A stretch of 49,484 bases of DNA from Gemmatimonadaceae bacterium (GCA_014379355.1 JACMLX010000132.1:1-49484); one strand, 5' to 3'. Positions 16,685 to 26,507 are shown, counted from the first letter of the stretch. Program-made: numbers and translations. Notes: generated by a model from the letters alone, not told the origin.

Positions 16685-18088
16685 GTGCCGACCGATTCAT
16701 CCGCCGGACAGAGGTTTGCAGGGAGCACCGGGCCTCGATGGCTCAGCGCGCTCGGGCTGCATCGCAAGGAACTGCGCGCGTGGGCCATGTACGACTGGGG
16801 CATCTCCGGCATGCAGACGATCATCATGACGGCGGTCTTCCCCATCTTCTTCGTGAAGGTGGCGGCGACCAGCATGGATGCGGAGCGAGCATCGGCATGG
16901 TGGGGCTACGTGAATACCATCGGAGCCGTGCTCATCGCCGTGCTTGCCCCGATTCTCGGCGCGCTGGCCGACTTCAAGGCGGCGAAGAAGAAGTTCCTGG
17001 TCGCGTTCATGATGATCGGCGCCGGCGCCACCGCGGCGATGTTCTTCATCCAGCGCGGGGACATGGTCTTCGCCTCGGTGACGTTCATCCTGTCACTCGC
17101 CGGCGCGACCGGCAGCATGACGTTCTATGAGGCATTGCTGCCGCACATCGCCGACGAGTCGGAAATCGATCGCGTCTCGACCGCGGGTTACGCACTCGGA
17201 TATGTCGGCGGCGGGCTCCTGCTGGCAATCGCGCTGCTCGTCATTCAGAAGCCCGAGCTCGTGGGCCTGCCCCACGGCCCCGGCCTGTCGTCAGCCGACG
17301 CGACACTCCCGGTGCGACTGAGTTTCATCGCCGTCGCCGTCTGGTGGATCGCATTTGCGATTCCTGTGCTGCGGGCCGTCGGTGAACCACCCCGCGGTCT
17401 CGAGCCCGATGAGGCGACTCGCGCCGCGCCGATCCGTGCGTCGATCCATCGGCTCGGCACCACGCTGCGTGAACTGCGCGACTACAAGCAGGCGTTCCTG
17501 ATGATGCTGGCCTTCACCATCTACAACGATGGCATCCAGACCATCATCAAGATGGCCAGCGTCTACGGCACGGAACTGAAGATCGACCAGGGCCAACTGA
17601 TCGCCGCAATCCTGCTCGTGCAGTTCATCGGCATTCCGGCGGCGTTTGCATTCGGATCGATTGCCGGAAAGTTCGGCGCCAAGCGCTCCATCTTCTTCGG
17701 ATTGCTGGTCTATACCGGGATCTGCATCTTCGGCTACTTCCTGCGCACGGCGCGCGATTTCTGGATTCTCGCGGTGGTCGTCGGCCTCGTGCAGGGCGGC
17801 ACGCAGGCGCTCAGCCGATCGTTGTTCGCGACGCTCGTACCAAAGCACAAGAGCGGCGAGTTCTTCGGCTTTTTCAGCGTCTTCGAGAAATTCGGCGGCA
17901 TTCTCGGCCCGCTGGCGTTCGCCGTGGCCGCGCAGCTGGCCGGCAGCAGCCGGGTGGCGATCCTGTCGGTGATCATCTTCTTCATCGTGGGGGCGTGGCT
18001 GCTCACCCTGGTGGACGAAAAAGCCGGTGCCGCCGCCGCGCGCGCCGCTGACGAAGCCACGATCCAATCGCGCGGCAGTGCCGCCTGA
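16685..18088 (+). CDS. MFS transporter, UMF1/Atg22-like
   Basis: A 467-aa polytopic protein from GTG 16685, preceded by GAGG four to five bases upstream. RKELRAWAMYDWGISGMQTI is the characteristic first segment of the UMF1 (Atg22-like, YxiO) branch of major facilitator proteins; then PILGALADFKAAKKKFLVAF (loop motif A), ESEIDRVSTAGYALGYVGGG and GLVQGGTQALSRSLFATLVP, also typical. Substrates of bacterial members are unknown. The frame is open upstream to 16604 but overlaps the divergent lipoprotein region. It is followed 10 bases later by the acyltransferase, so they are probably co-transcribed. Confidence 0.88.
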   Translation: MPTDSSAGQRFAGSTGPRWLSALGLHRKELRAWAMYDWGISGMQTIIMTAVFPIFFVKVAATSMDAERASAWWGYVNTIGAVLIAVLAPILGALADFKAAKKKFLVAFMMIGAGATAAMFFIQRGDMVFASVTFILSLAGATGSMTFYEALLPHIADESEIDRVSTAGYALGYVGGGLLLAIALLVIQKPELVGLPHGPGLSSADATLPVRLSFIAVAVWWIAFAIPVLRAVGEPPRGLEPDEATRAAPIRASIHRLGTTLRELRDYKQAFLMMLAFTIYNDGIQTIIKMASVYGTELKIDQGQLIAAILLVQFIGIPAAFAFGSIAGKFGAKRSIFFGLLVYTGICIFGYFLRTARDFWILAVVVGLVQGGTQALSRSLFATLVPKHKSGEFFGFFSVFEKFGGILGPLAFAVAAQLAGSSRVAILSVIIFFIVGAWLLTLVDEKAGAAAARAADEATIQSRGSAA

Positions 18089-18098
18089 ACGCGATACG

Positions 18099-19469
18099 AT
18101 GTCATACCGGCTGCTGACCGGTATCGCACGGCTGGCAGTGCGTTGGTATTACCGCGACGCGGACTTCGATGGTGCGGATCGCATACCACCCACCGGGCCG
18201 GTGCTGCTGGTGGTGAATCATCCGAACGAATTGATGGATGCGATCTTCGCCGGGCTGGTGGCGCCGCGTCAGCTGACGTTCACGGGCAAGGCGACGCTGT
18301 TCGAGAATCCGATTGCCGGCGCATTCCTCAGGCACATGCGCGTCGTCCCGCTTCGTCGTTCGCAGGACGAGCGTGCGGCCCCGGATCCACAGGCCCCTCC
18401 GATCACCGCAGCTCGCAATGCGGAGTCGTTCGCGGCCATCCATGCCGCACTCGCCGCCGGCTCGATGGTGCTCATCTTTCCCGAAGGTCGAAGCTGGGAC
18501 GAACCGCGCCTCGCACCCATCAAGAGCGGTGCGGCGCGCATCGCACTTTCCGCGCGCGACGCCGGCGTGCGCGACGTCACCGTCGTGCCGATCGGCATCA
18601 ACTACGAACGCAAGGATGGGCTGCGGTCGCGCGTTCTGGTGGAAGTCGGGCAGCCGATCGCGCTCGACGAACTCTCGGCCGAACAGTCGCAGGTCGATGT
18701 GCTGACCCGCGAGATCGCGAAGCGACTGCACGCCGTCACACTGAACTTCGACGACGATACCGACGCCGACGAAGTGCTCGACCTCGCGACGGTGCTTGCG
18801 GCGACCACGGAGGACATTCGACCGCTCGGTGATCCTGACGCTCCGCTCTCTGCAAAGGTCGGCGTGGCGCGTCGAGCCGACGACATCCGTCAGCGCCTCG
18901 AGCGCGGGGAACTGCAACCCGAGACGGAGGAACGCGTGCGACATGTCCAGCGTCGCCTGTTCGCGTTGCGGCGGACGGCGACGAGACTCGGCATCCGCCT
19001 CGACGACGTCGCGCTCGACACGCGCTTGCCGGCGGCCGGGCGCTTCGTGGTCCGCGAGCTGCTGCTGGCTGCCGTCGGCGTGCCACTGGCGCTCTGGGGA
19101 CGGCTGAACCACGTGCTGCCTTTCACGCTTGCGACGTGGCTCGGCGTGCGGACCTCCACCGCCCGCTCGCAGCTGGCGATGCACACCATCGTGCTCGGCG
19201 TGGTGCTCATTCCACTGTTCTACGCCGTGCAGACGGCGGTCGTCTGGCGTCTCACGGGTCCGTGGTGGGCCGTACTGTATGCCGCGTCACTGGTACCGAG
19301 TGCGTCATGGGACCTGCGCTACACCGAGCGGCTGCGGCAGGTGCGTCAACGGGCACTGGCCTGGCGGCATTTCCGTGAGGATCCGGGGCTGCAGGCGAAG
19401 TTGCGCACCGAGTTGTTCAGTCTCCGCGACGAAGCGGCGAGTATCGCGTCGGCGCTGTCCACGATGTAG
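18099..19469 (+). CDS. PlsC-type 1-acylglycerol-3-phosphate acyltransferase-like protein
   Basis: A 456-aa protein. The N-terminal half is an acyltransferase: VVNHPNELMDAI contains the catalytic His and Asp in an HX5D spacing (usual HX4D), as in the HPN-subgroup, and LIFPEGRSWDEPRLAPIKSG is the substrate-binding FPEG block. The C-terminal half has a helical region (EERVRHVQRRLFALRRTATR) and two probable membrane segments (around TIVLGVVLIPLFYAVQTAVV and WWAVLYAASLV). It should transfer an acyl chain to a glycerophosphate or a related lipid at the inner membrane. It lies close behind the MFS gene. Confidence 0.85.
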   Translation: MSYRLLTGIARLAVRWYYRDADFDGADRIPPTGPVLLVVNHPNELMDAIFAGLVAPRQLTFTGKATLFENPIAGAFLRHMRVVPLRRSQDERAAPDPQAPPITAARNAESFAAIHAALAAGSMVLIFPEGRSWDEPRLAPIKSGAARIALSARDAGVRDVTVVPIGINYERKDGLRSRVLVEVGQPIALDELSAEQSQVDVLTREIAKRLHAVTLNFDDDTDADEVLDLATVLAATTEDIRPLGDPDAPLSAKVGVARRADDIRQRLERGELQPETEERVRHVQRRLFALRRTATRLGIRLDDVALDTRLPAAGRFVVRELLLAAVGVPLALWGRLNHVLPFTLATWLGVRTSTARSQLAMHTIVLGVVLIPLFYAVQTAVVWRLTGPWWAVLYAASLVPSASWDLRYTERLRQVRQRALAWRHFREDPGLQAKLRTELFSLRDEAASIASALSTM

Positions 19470-19570
19470 CGTGGTGGCGAATTCCCGATCGGCGGCACCG
19501 ATGATTTGCGCCGGATGACGAAGTCCGAAGCACGCCGCCTGTGGTTTTTCTTCCTTCGTTGGAGTCCTGC

Positions 19571-20101
19571 ATGATCAAGCAGCTGCTGATCGTCCTCGTC
19601 GTCATCATCGCGATCGTGTGCATTCGCGCCGCGACCAGGCCCGACACCTTTCGCGTCGAACGCAGCATCACGATCAAGGCGCCGCCCGCGAACATTTTCG
19701 GCCTGATCAACGACTTCCACAACTTCGGCAAGTGGTCACCGTGGGAGCATCTCGATCCGAACATGGAACGCTCGATCACCGGCGCGCCGACGGGCAAGGG
19801 CGCGGTGTATCAATGGAGCGGCAACTCGAAGGCCGGTGCCGGACGGATGGAGATTCTCGAGTCCACCCCGTCATCGCGCGTGCTGATGAGCCTCGACTTC
19901 CTGAAGCCGATCAAGAGCAGCAGTCAGGCCGAATACACGCTCACACCGCAGGGTGATTCGACGAAGGTGACGTGGGCGATGTACGGGCCGTCGCCATTCG
20001 TGTCGAAGATCATGCAGGTCTTCGTGACGATGGACAAGCTGATCGGCGGCGATTTCGAGAAGGGCCTCGCCGCAATGAAGACGGAGGCGGAGAAAGCCTG
20101 A
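19571..20101 (+). CDS. SRPBCC-family protein with N-terminal membrane anchor
   Basis: A 176-aa protein from ATG 19571 behind a GGAG site. One N-terminal hydrophobic segment (MIKQLLIVLVVIIAIVCIRA) is followed by a START/Bet v1-like (SRPBCC) domain: FRVERSITIKAPPANIFGLI, FGKWSPWEHLDPNMERSITG, YTLTPQGDSTKVTWAMYGPS and the closing helix MDKLIGGDFEKGLAAMKTEA. This is the polyketide-cyclase-like form found as single proteins in many bacteria. Such folds bind hydrophobic ligands; the ligand is unknown. A gap of about 100 bases separates it from plsC. Confidence 0.8.
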   Translation: MIKQLLIVLVVIIAIVCIRAATRPDTFRVERSITIKAPPANIFGLINDFHNFGKWSPWEHLDPNMERSITGAPTGKGAVYQWSGNSKAGAGRMEILESTPSSRVLMSLDFLKPIKSSSQAEYTLTPQGDSTKVTWAMYGPSPFVSKIMQVFVTMDKLIGGDFEKGLAAMKTEAEKA

Positions 20102-20114
20102 CGCGTGTCGTGCA

Positions 20115-20140
20115 CCGCCGCTGCATCACGGCAGCGGCGG
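20115..20140. terminator. GC-rich hairpin between convergent genes
   Basis: CCGCCGCTG (20115-20123) and CAGCGGCGG (20132-20140) form a perfect 9-bp stem with an 8-base loop, overlapping the 3' end of the DUF4031 gene. There is no T-tract on either side. Confidence 0.5.
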
Positions 20141-20434
20141 GAGGTAGCGGCCGACGAGATCCCAGTGCCACGCGTCGCGTCGTTCCCCGGTGCGTGGATC
20201 CTTGAGCGGCTTTTCCTGCAGGCGGTGCGCGGGCAGTCCGACCGACGCGCCGTAGGCCAGCAGCAGGTCGCGGTCGGTGCTCACCAGATGGGCCATCGGC
20301 GTTCCGAACCACACGTGGCGATGCAGCCAGAGACCGCCGTCCATCGCATGCAGCATCCCGTCACGACGTTGCGCAAACTCACGCCAGCGCAACCGCTCGT
20401 GGGCTGCATCGGGCGCGACGTCATCGGCGGTCAT
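20126..20434 (-). CDS. DUF4031 domain protein
   Basis: A 102-aa protein. HLVSTDRDLLLAYGASVGLP and AHRLQEKPLKDPRTGERRDA followed by WHWDLVGRYLPPLP match the small DUF4031 family, in which a conserved His/Asp-bearing segment follows a mention-worthy W near the N-terminus (here VWFGTPMAHL). Function is unknown. Its ATG overlaps the polA stop (ATGA), so it is translated from the same message. The N-terminal 20 residues (MTADDVAPDAAHERLRWREF) are not obviously part of the domain. Confidence 0.65.
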   Translation of the reverse strand: MTADDVAPDAAHERLRWREFAQRRDGMLHAMDGGLWLHRHVWFGTPMAHLVSTDRDLLLAYGASVGLPAHRLQEKPLKDPRTGERRDAWHWDLVGRYLPPLP

Positions 20435-23304
20435 TTTGCATCGAGCCAGTTGTCGCCGAACCCGGTGGCCACCACCAACGGCACGCTCAACTCGGCCGCA
20501 TGCTCCATCTCGTGGACGACCAGTTCGCGCACGGCGTCGAATTCCGACTCCGGCACCTCGAACACCAGTTCGTCGTGGACCTGCAGCAGCATGCGCGCAC
20601 TGTGACCGTCAGCGGGAAGTCGGTCGGCGATCTTCAACATGGCGATCTTGATCAGGTCCGCAGCCGATCCCTGCAATGGCGAGTTCTGCGCCATCCGTTC
20701 GCCGAAGGCACGCGTGTTGAAGTTGCGATCCAGCACTTCGGGAATGAAGCGCTTGCGGCCGAAGATGGTCTGCACATAGCCCTGCTCACGTGCCAGCGCG
20801 ACCTGCGAATCGAGGAACGCCCGGATTCCGGCGAAGCGCTCGAAGTACGTCGTGATGAATTCCTTCGCTTCCGCGAAGCTGATCTTGAGCTGCAGGCTCA
20901 GCGCGCGTGCGCCCTGACCGTAGATCGTCGCGAAGTTGATCGTCTTGGCACGTGCACGCATCTCGCTCGTGACCGCGTCCACCGGCACGCCGAAAATGAT
21001 GCTCGCCGTCTGCTTGTGAATGTCGCCGCCGGCGCGAAACGCCGTCACGAAGGCCGGATCCTGTGACAGGTGGGCGAGCAGGCGCAACTCGATCTGCGAA
21101 TAGTCCGCGGCGAGCAGCCTGGTACCGGGCGCCGCCACGAAGCCACGTCGAATGAGGCGGCCAAGTTCGCGACGGATCGGAATGTTCTGCAGGTTCGGAT
21201 CGGTGGACGACAGGCGGCCGGTGCCAGCGACCGTCTGGTTGAACGTGGTATGCACGCGACCATCACGCGGATCGACCAGCGTCGGCAGGGAATCGAGATA
21301 CGTGCCTTCGAGCTTGAAGATCTCCCGGTATTCCATCAGCAGGGCCGGCAACTCGTGTCCGTCATCCGCCAGTTCCTGCAGCACGCTCGCGTCCGTGGAC
21401 GGACCGGTCGCGGTCTTCTTCCTCACGGGCAATCCCAGCTTCTCGAACAGGATCACGCGCAGCTTCGGATTCGAATTGATGTTGAACGTCTCGCCGGCGG
21501 CGAGGTAGATCTGCTGCTCGACGCGCTGTCGCTCTGCGGTGAACCGTTCCTTGAGCGAGGCGAACCAGGCCAGATCGATCGACATCCCGGCCCATTCCAT
21601 GTCGGCCAGCACCGTCACCAGCGGCAGCTCGATGCCTTCGAGCAGCGGTCGCGCACCGGCCCGCTCGATCAGCGGCTCGAAGTGTTCGTACAGGCGCAGC
21701 GTGAAGTCCGCGTCTTCGGCGGAGTACGTCGTGGCCGCGTCCACCGGCACACGATCGAACGTGATCTGGTTGCGGCCTTTGCCCGTCACCTCGTCGTACG
21801 GAATCATCCGGTGCTGGAAAATGTCCAGCGCGAGCGCATCGAGACCGTGCGACCGGCGACCGGGATCGAGCACGTAGCTGGCGAGCATCGGATCGAAGAC
21901 CAGGCCACGCAGGATGATACCGGCGCGACGGAGGACGAGCATGTCGTATTTCGCATTCTGGGCGATCTTCTTCACCGAGGCATCTTCGAGCAGCGCGACC
22001 AGCGCTTTGCATGCATCGCTGTGGAGCGGCGGAAGGTTCTCCGTCACCGGTGTGATGACGTGTGCCTCGGGATCGAGCAGGTCTCCCTGCGCCGCACCGG
22101 CCCGCACATGCGCGAACGGCAGGTACCACGCCGCTCCCGGCGCCGTGGCGATCGCAAGACCGACGACGCTCGAGCGCATCGCGTTGATGGCAATGGGGCA
22201 CTCCGCATCGACGACCGTCTCGGTGTCGAATGCGATCACCGGCACGTCGCGGCACCGCGCGATCAGTGCGGTGAGTTGTTCGATGGTGCTCACGGTGGTG
22301 TACGCGACCGGCAGCGACGGAGGGGCATCCTCGCGCGCCACGACATCGATCGGCGCATCGTCACTCGCCGTTGGCACAGCCTGCGGCGCCGTCGCAGCGT
22401 CGCCCAGCTGACGCGCCAGCGATGTGAACTCGAGATCCACGTACACCTGCCGCAACACCGTCGTATGCGGCTCGTGAAAGCGCAGCCGATCGAGATCGAG
22501 GCTCACCGGACAGTCGGTGCGGATCGTCACCAGCGCCTTCGACAGGCGCGCATCGGCCTCATGCTGCTCGAGTGCCTCGCGTGGGCGCTTCTTCGTGATC
22601 CTCGCCACGTTCGCGAGGATCGATTCGAGATCGCCATATTCGCTGATCAACTCCTGCGCGCCCTTCTCGCCGATCCCTTTCACGCCCGGCACGTTGTCCG
22701 ACGCGTCGCCCACCAGCGCGAGGAAGTCGACCGTGCGGTCCGGCGGCACACCGAGCCGTTCGCTGCCGTTCTCCACACCGACCCAGTGTTCCTCGACGCT
22801 TGCCGGACCGCCGCGGCCGGGATTGAGCAGCCAGACCCCGGGCCGCACGAGCTGGTGAAAATCCTTGTCGCCCGACACGACGACCACATTCAATCCGGCA
22901 TCGACACCCAGGCGCGCCAGCGTCCCGATGACGTCGTCGGCTTCGAAACCGTCCTGCTTGACGATCGGGGTGTCGTACGCGTCGAGCAACGCGCGGACAT
23001 GTTCGAGTCCGAGATCGAAGTCGGCCTGCAGGTCATCCGTCAGTTTTTCGCGCGTCGCCTTGTAGTCGGCGTACATCTCGTCGCGAAACGTGGCGCCCGA
23101 GTCATGAATCCAGCACAGATACTCGGGCTTGTGTGTCTTCACGAGCCGATTCAGGAAATTCGCGATCCCCCATGCGATGGAGGTGTTCTGCCCGCGGCTG
23201 GTTTTCAGCGGCCGGTTGATCAGGGCGAAGAACGCGCGATAGATCAGCGCATAGCCGTCCACCAGGAAGAGGCGGGGCGACGTGGGTTCGATTGGCGCGG
23301 TCAT
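20431..23304 (-). CDS. polA: DNA polymerase I
   Basis: A 957-aa protein with the full three-domain plan. The 5'-3' exonuclease is at residues 10-300 (LFLVDGYALIYRAFFAL, VVSGDKDFHQLV, GDASDNVPGVKGIGEKGAQE). The 3'-5' exonuclease-like domain is at about 345-540, with VIAFDTETVV retaining the D-x-E pair and YSAEDADFTLRLY at Exo III, so proofreading looks intact. The polymerase domain has LLAADYSQIELRLLAH (motif A), RARAKTINFATIYGQGARAL (O-helix) and LLQVHDELVFEVPE (motif C). It removes primers and fills gaps in replication and repair. It is followed by the overlapping DUF4031 gene. Confidence 0.97.
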   Translation of the reverse strand: MTAPIEPTSPRLFLVDGYALIYRAFFALINRPLKTSRGQNTSIAWGIANFLNRLVKTHKPEYLCWIHDSGATFRDEMYADYKATREKLTDDLQADFDLGLEHVRALLDAYDTPIVKQDGFEADDVIGTLARLGVDAGLNVVVVSGDKDFHQLVRPGVWLLNPGRGGPASVEEHWVGVENGSERLGVPPDRTVDFLALVGDASDNVPGVKGIGEKGAQELISEYGDLESILANVARITKKRPREALEQHEADARLSKALVTIRTDCPVSLDLDRLRFHEPHTTVLRQVYVDLEFTSLARQLGDAATAPQAVPTASDDAPIDVVAREDAPPSLPVAYTTVSTIEQLTALIARCRDVPVIAFDTETVVDAECPIAINAMRSSVVGLAIATAPGAAWYLPFAHVRAGAAQGDLLDPEAHVITPVTENLPPLHSDACKALVALLEDASVKKIAQNAKYDMLVLRRAGIILRGLVFDPMLASYVLDPGRRSHGLDALALDIFQHRMIPYDEVTGKGRNQITFDRVPVDAATTYSAEDADFTLRLYEHFEPLIERAGARPLLEGIELPLVTVLADMEWAGMSIDLAWFASLKERFTAERQRVEQQIYLAAGETFNINSNPKLRVILFEKLGLPVRKKTATGPSTDASVLQELADDGHELPALLMEYREIFKLEGTYLDSLPTLVDPRDGRVHTTFNQTVAGTGRLSSTDPNLQNIPIRRELGRLIRRGFVAAPGTRLLAADYSQIELRLLAHLSQDPAFVTAFRAGGDIHKQTASIIFGVPVDAVTSEMRARAKTINFATIYGQGARALSLQLKISFAEAKEFITTYFERFAGIRAFLDSQVALAREQGYVQTIFGRKRFIPEVLDRNFNTRAFGERMAQNSPLQGSAADLIKIAMLKIADRLPADGHSARMLLQVHDELVFEVPESEFDAVRELVVHEMEHAAELSVPLVVATGFGDNWLDAK

Positions 23305-23359
23305 CCGCCGAATCTAGGGAAGCTCTGCAGAATTCGGACGGGCGGTTGTCGCGGCTCCG

Positions 23360-23956
23360 TCAGAGCCGGAGCATGACCGCCGCGGTGATCGCCACCGCCA
23401 CCGTCACGCGGACATTGTCGTCCAACGCCACACGTGGTCGTTCGACCATCGCGGCGGTGACGCCGAGCACGCCGGCGGCGGTCGCTCCGAATCCTGCGAA
23501 CCACCACGCGCCGACCGCAGTCGTGATCAGGCAGGCGGCACTGCCTGCGAGTGTCTTGCCGCTCGTCGCCCGCGCCTCGCTCCATGCGCGGCCGACGATC
23601 GCTGCCGCCGCGTCACCGACGGCGCCGGCCCATGTCGCAGCGATGGCGGCGCTGAGTGGTGCCGACAGACAGGTGAGCGCGAACGCACCGAGCAACCATG
23701 TCGCGCCAGTCACGCCGAAGGTGACCTCGTGCGGACGCAGCAACATGCCGACGGTGCTCGTGAAGCGCGCGGCGAATGCCGGCGATCGACGGCGCAGGTA
23801 TTCGACGGTGCATGCCACGCCGAACAGCGCGACGAGTGCGGTCGCGACGACGCGTTGTGGCACACCATACCACAGTCCGATCGGAACGGCGGCCGTCAGC
23901 AGGTGGAGCGTCTTGCGCGGAATTTCCCGACCGCGCGCAACGCCCGGAGACGTCAT
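23360..23956 (-). CDS. Dolichol/phytol kinase-like membrane protein
   Basis: A 198-aa protein with several hydrophobic helices. EIPRKTLHLLTAAVPIGLWY, then VEYLRRRSPAFAARF and GDAAAAIVGRAW...SGKTLAGSAACL follow the pattern of the SEC59/VTE5 polyprenol and phytol kinase family (related to CDP-diglyceride synthases), including the conserved His, the GDA pair and the GKT segment. Such enzymes phosphorylate an isoprenoid alcohol with CTP in the membrane. The substrate here is not predictable. Its start overlaps the end of the GWxTD lipoprotein gene (ATGA), so they are co-translated. Confidence 0.7.
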   Translation of the reverse strand: MTSPGVARGREIPRKTLHLLTAAVPIGLWYGVPQRVVATALVALFGVACTVEYLRRRSPAFAARFTSTVGMLLRPHEVTFGVTGATWLLGAFALTCLSAPLSAAIAATWAGAVGDAAAAIVGRAWSEARATSGKTLAGSAACLITTAVGAWWFAGFGATAAGVLGVTAAMVERPRVALDDNVRVTVAVAITAAVMLRL

Positions 23957-25353
23957 CGGTTGAGGCGTCGTTGCAAGGCGGACTGGAAGTCCGACGAACC
24001 GGAACCGTAGAAGCGCCAGCGCCCGAATCCGCTCTGGTCCTGGAAGATCAGGCGCAGGCGATCACCGGTGTAATCCCACGCCTGCAGGCGGCCGCGCTGC
24101 CCGACGCCCAGGTCCTGCTGTCCCTGGTTGTTGTTGTCGATCATCTGATCCGGCTCACCGAGCGCGACGAATGTCATGCCGCGATCCGTCAGCCATCCGG
24201 CCGCACCGTCATCGCGGAAGCGTTCATTCGCCGTGCGGATGCGCTGGAAGTAGTCGCGCAGTGCCTCGTTCTGCGGCGTGATCGAAATGGGGTCCGTCTC
24301 GCGCAGGAAGTTCGCCCAGGCCGAGGCACGCTGTTGCGGCGTGCCGGTCTTGAGGGTGTTGAGGCGCGACGTGCTCGCGAAGAACCGCAGGTAGCCGACC
24401 ATCTCGTCGAACGACGCCACCGGCAGGTCGTCGCCGAAGCTGACCAGCACCGGCTGTGTGACGGTGTCCGGTAGATCGGAGCGCCAGACGGCCGCCTGCA
24501 CGATGCCGACGCCAAGGGCGGCGACCGGAATGCGCACCACACCACTCGCCAGCTCGCCTCGATTCGGCAACGTGATGCTGTCCTGCCAGAGCGCGGCACC
24601 CTTGTCATCACGGATCGCGACGTTGACTTTCACGCCTGCCGACGCGGAATCGCGTGATTCGATGTACAGCGGTAGCTCGGTGTCGCGGCCGAGCACCATC
24701 GTGCTGCGCCCGTTCGCGATCAGGTCCGGACCGACCGTCGTGTTCGCACGCGGCGTCACTTCCATCGCGATGATGGGTGTCGACGGCCGTCCACCGTACC
24801 TCGGCACGACGACTTCCTTTTCCTGGGTGCCGGAGCGCGACGTGTTGCCATCGCGTACGAGCACACTGATCGTGTACGTCCCCGGCGGGACCAGGAGCTG
24901 CTGCTGGAACAGCACACTTTCGTCGGTGCGCTGTGTCTCCTTGAAGCTCACGACGCGCACCGTCTCGTTCGACTCCGTGCGTGCCACGATCGAGCCGCCC
25001 TGTCGTGCCTCGACGGCCACGATGTACTGGGCGCGAAAGCGGTCGTTCTCGCGGACGAATGCGAATGCCTGCGTCGGCAACGACAGCGACACCAGGACGA
25101 GCGAGCTGTCACCCTTCGGACCCGGAAGCGTCGCGACGGAGCCGGAGAATGGCATCGGCAGGCCGTTGGCGAACAGACCGAGTCCCTGCATCATCTTGAG
25201 CATGTCGGTCTGCGCAACCAGGTCGCCGCGCCGGACGCTGGCGGGCCCCTCACCAGGCGGTGGACCGCCCGGACCGGGTCCGCCACCACCCGGCTGGCCC
25301 GAAACACACGCTGAGACTGTCGCGCCGAGGAATGCGAGGCCGAGGCGTCGCAT
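23953..25353 (-). CDS. GWxTD domain lipoprotein
   Basis: A 466-aa protein from ATG 25353, with a lipoprotein signal (LGLAFLGATVSAC) and a Gly/Pro-rich linker. A series of beta-rich segments follows, and the C-terminal part has AAGWLTDRGMTFVALGEPDQ, the GWxTD motif domain that is common in Gemmatimonadota, Bacteroidota and related phyla. It ends at GRWRFYGSGSSDFQSALQRR. The function of GWxTD proteins is unknown. The open frame runs far upstream, but the extra part lies antisense to the kinase gene and is not coding; an alternative start at 25407 is possible. It is co-translated with the dolichol-kinase-like gene. Confidence 0.8.
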   Translation of the reverse strand: MRRLGLAFLGATVSACVSGQPGGGGPGPGGPPPGEGPASVRRGDLVAQTDMLKMMQGLGLFANGLPMPFSGSVATLPGPKGDSSLVLVSLSLPTQAFAFVRENDRFRAQYIVAVEARQGGSIVARTESNETVRVVSFKETQRTDESVLFQQQLLVPPGTYTISVLVRDGNTSRSGTQEKEVVVPRYGGRPSTPIIAMEVTPRANTTVGPDLIANGRSTMVLGRDTELPLYIESRDSASAGVKVNVAIRDDKGAALWQDSITLPNRGELASGVVRIPVAALGVGIVQAAVWRSDLPDTVTQPVLVSFGDDLPVASFDEMVGYLRFFASTSRLNTLKTGTPQQRASAWANFLRETDPISITPQNEALRDYFQRIRTANERFRDDGAAGWLTDRGMTFVALGEPDQMIDNNNQGQQDLGVGQRGRLQAWDYTGDRLRLIFQDQSGFGRWRFYGSGSSDFQSALQRRLNR

Positions 25354-25584
25354 CTGACGACAGGCTGTCGTGTTGTGTCGGAAGAGATGTATCACCCGCA
25401 GTCCCATGACGTCCGCCGCCTTCACGCGTGAGTAACCGGTTCGAAGTATTCCAGCGCACCGCAAGATAGGGTACACGCGTAACCATTCATTCGTTGCGCC
25501 GACGGCCTGATGTTCCGGGCGCGGCTTTCGGGCTGACGGGCTGTGCGCTTGCCGCCTTCCCGGTCGCCACGTAGGCTTACCCGC

Positions 25585-26505
25585 GTGACTCGAGACGCTC
25601 TGGTGGGAACGGTCATCGCAGAATATGCGGTGCAGGACATGGTGGGCGAAGGCGGGACCGCGATGGTCTATCGCGCGTCGCATCCAACGCATGGCATCGT
25701 GGCATTGAAGGTCCTCCGCACGAAACTGCGGAACGACCCGACGGCCGTGATCCGATTCGAACGTGAGGCGGAGTTCGGCTTTCGGGTCGTCCATCCGAAT
25801 GTCGTGCGCACCATCGAGATCGGTGCGGCCGATGGGTTGAAGTACCTGGCCATCGAGTGGGCACCGGGCGAGTTGCTGGAGAAAGTCGCCAAACGCACCG
25901 GTGCGTTCCCGAGAGAGCAGGTCGCCAGCATTGCGCGTCAGATCGCCGCCGCCGTCGATGCATCGCATCGGCAGGGAATCGTGCATCGCGATCTGAAGCC
26001 CGAGAACCTGATGTACGACAGCGTGAACGATCGTGTGCGCCTGCTCGACTTCGGCATCGCTGCCGAACCCGAGCAGGGCAACGAACAGCGACTCACGCGC
26101 GATGGCTTCTTCGTCGGGACGCTGCTGTACGTGGCACCGGAAGCGCTGAGCGGTGTGCTGGTGGGGCCGACGGCCGACCAGTACAGCCTCGCGACCATCG
26201 CGTATTTCCTGCTCACCGGCGTGCACCCGTACACCGCGCGCAGCACACGCGACATGCTCTCGCAGTTGCTCACGCAGCCACCGACGCCGCTCAACAAGGC
26301 GGTGCCCGGCCTGACGTTCAGTGATGAAGTGGAGCGGGTTGTCATGAAGGGGCTCGCACGTCAACCGACGGATCGGTATCCGGGCATCACCGATTTTGCG
26401 TCGGCCCTCGCGGCGTCACTGCTCGCGATGCCCACGCCGGCGGCACCGAAGTCGGGGGGATTGTTCGGCAAGGTGAAGGGACTGTTCGGAAGTCGGGACA
26501 CCTGA
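25585..26505 (+). CDS. Hanks-type serine/threonine protein kinase
   Basis: About 306 aa from GTG 25585 (another GTG at 25543 would add 14 residues). The kinase elements are complete: glycine loop VGEGGTAMVYRA, lysine in IVALKVLR, Glu in helix C, catalytic loop HRDLKPENLMYD, DFGIAAEP, and GTLLYVAPEALSG in place of APE. After the kinase domain there is a short tail (SGGLFGKVKGLFGS) and no PASTA or membrane segment, so it is probably cytoplasmic. Targets are not predictable. pyrE starts two bases after its stop, so the two share a transcript. It is divergent from the GWxTD gene. Confidence 0.9.
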   Translation: MTRDALVGTVIAEYAVQDMVGEGGTAMVYRASHPTHGIVALKVLRTKLRNDPTAVIRFEREAEFGFRVVHPNVVRTIEIGAADGLKYLAIEWAPGELLEKVAKRTGAFPREQVASIARQIAAAVDASHRQGIVHRDLKPENLMYDSVNDRVRLLDFGIAAEPEQGNEQRLTRDGFFVGTLLYVAPEALSGVLVGPTADQYSLATIAYFLLTGVHPYTARSTRDMLSQLLTQPPTPLNKAVPGLTFSDEVERVVMKGLARQPTDRYPGITDFASALAASLLAMPTPAAPKSGGLFGKVKGLFGSRDT

Positions 26506-26507
26506 TC

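Noticed and set aside
21070-23376. A 768-codon open frame on the plus strand across polA
   Set aside because: It lies entirely antisense to an unmistakable DNA polymerase I gene, and its translation is Arg/His/Gln-rich with no known domain; high GC keeps such frames open.
25354-26364. Long N-terminal extension of the GWxTD protein
   Set aside because: It is antisense to the kinase gene and lacks the lipoprotein signal that lies downstream at 25353.
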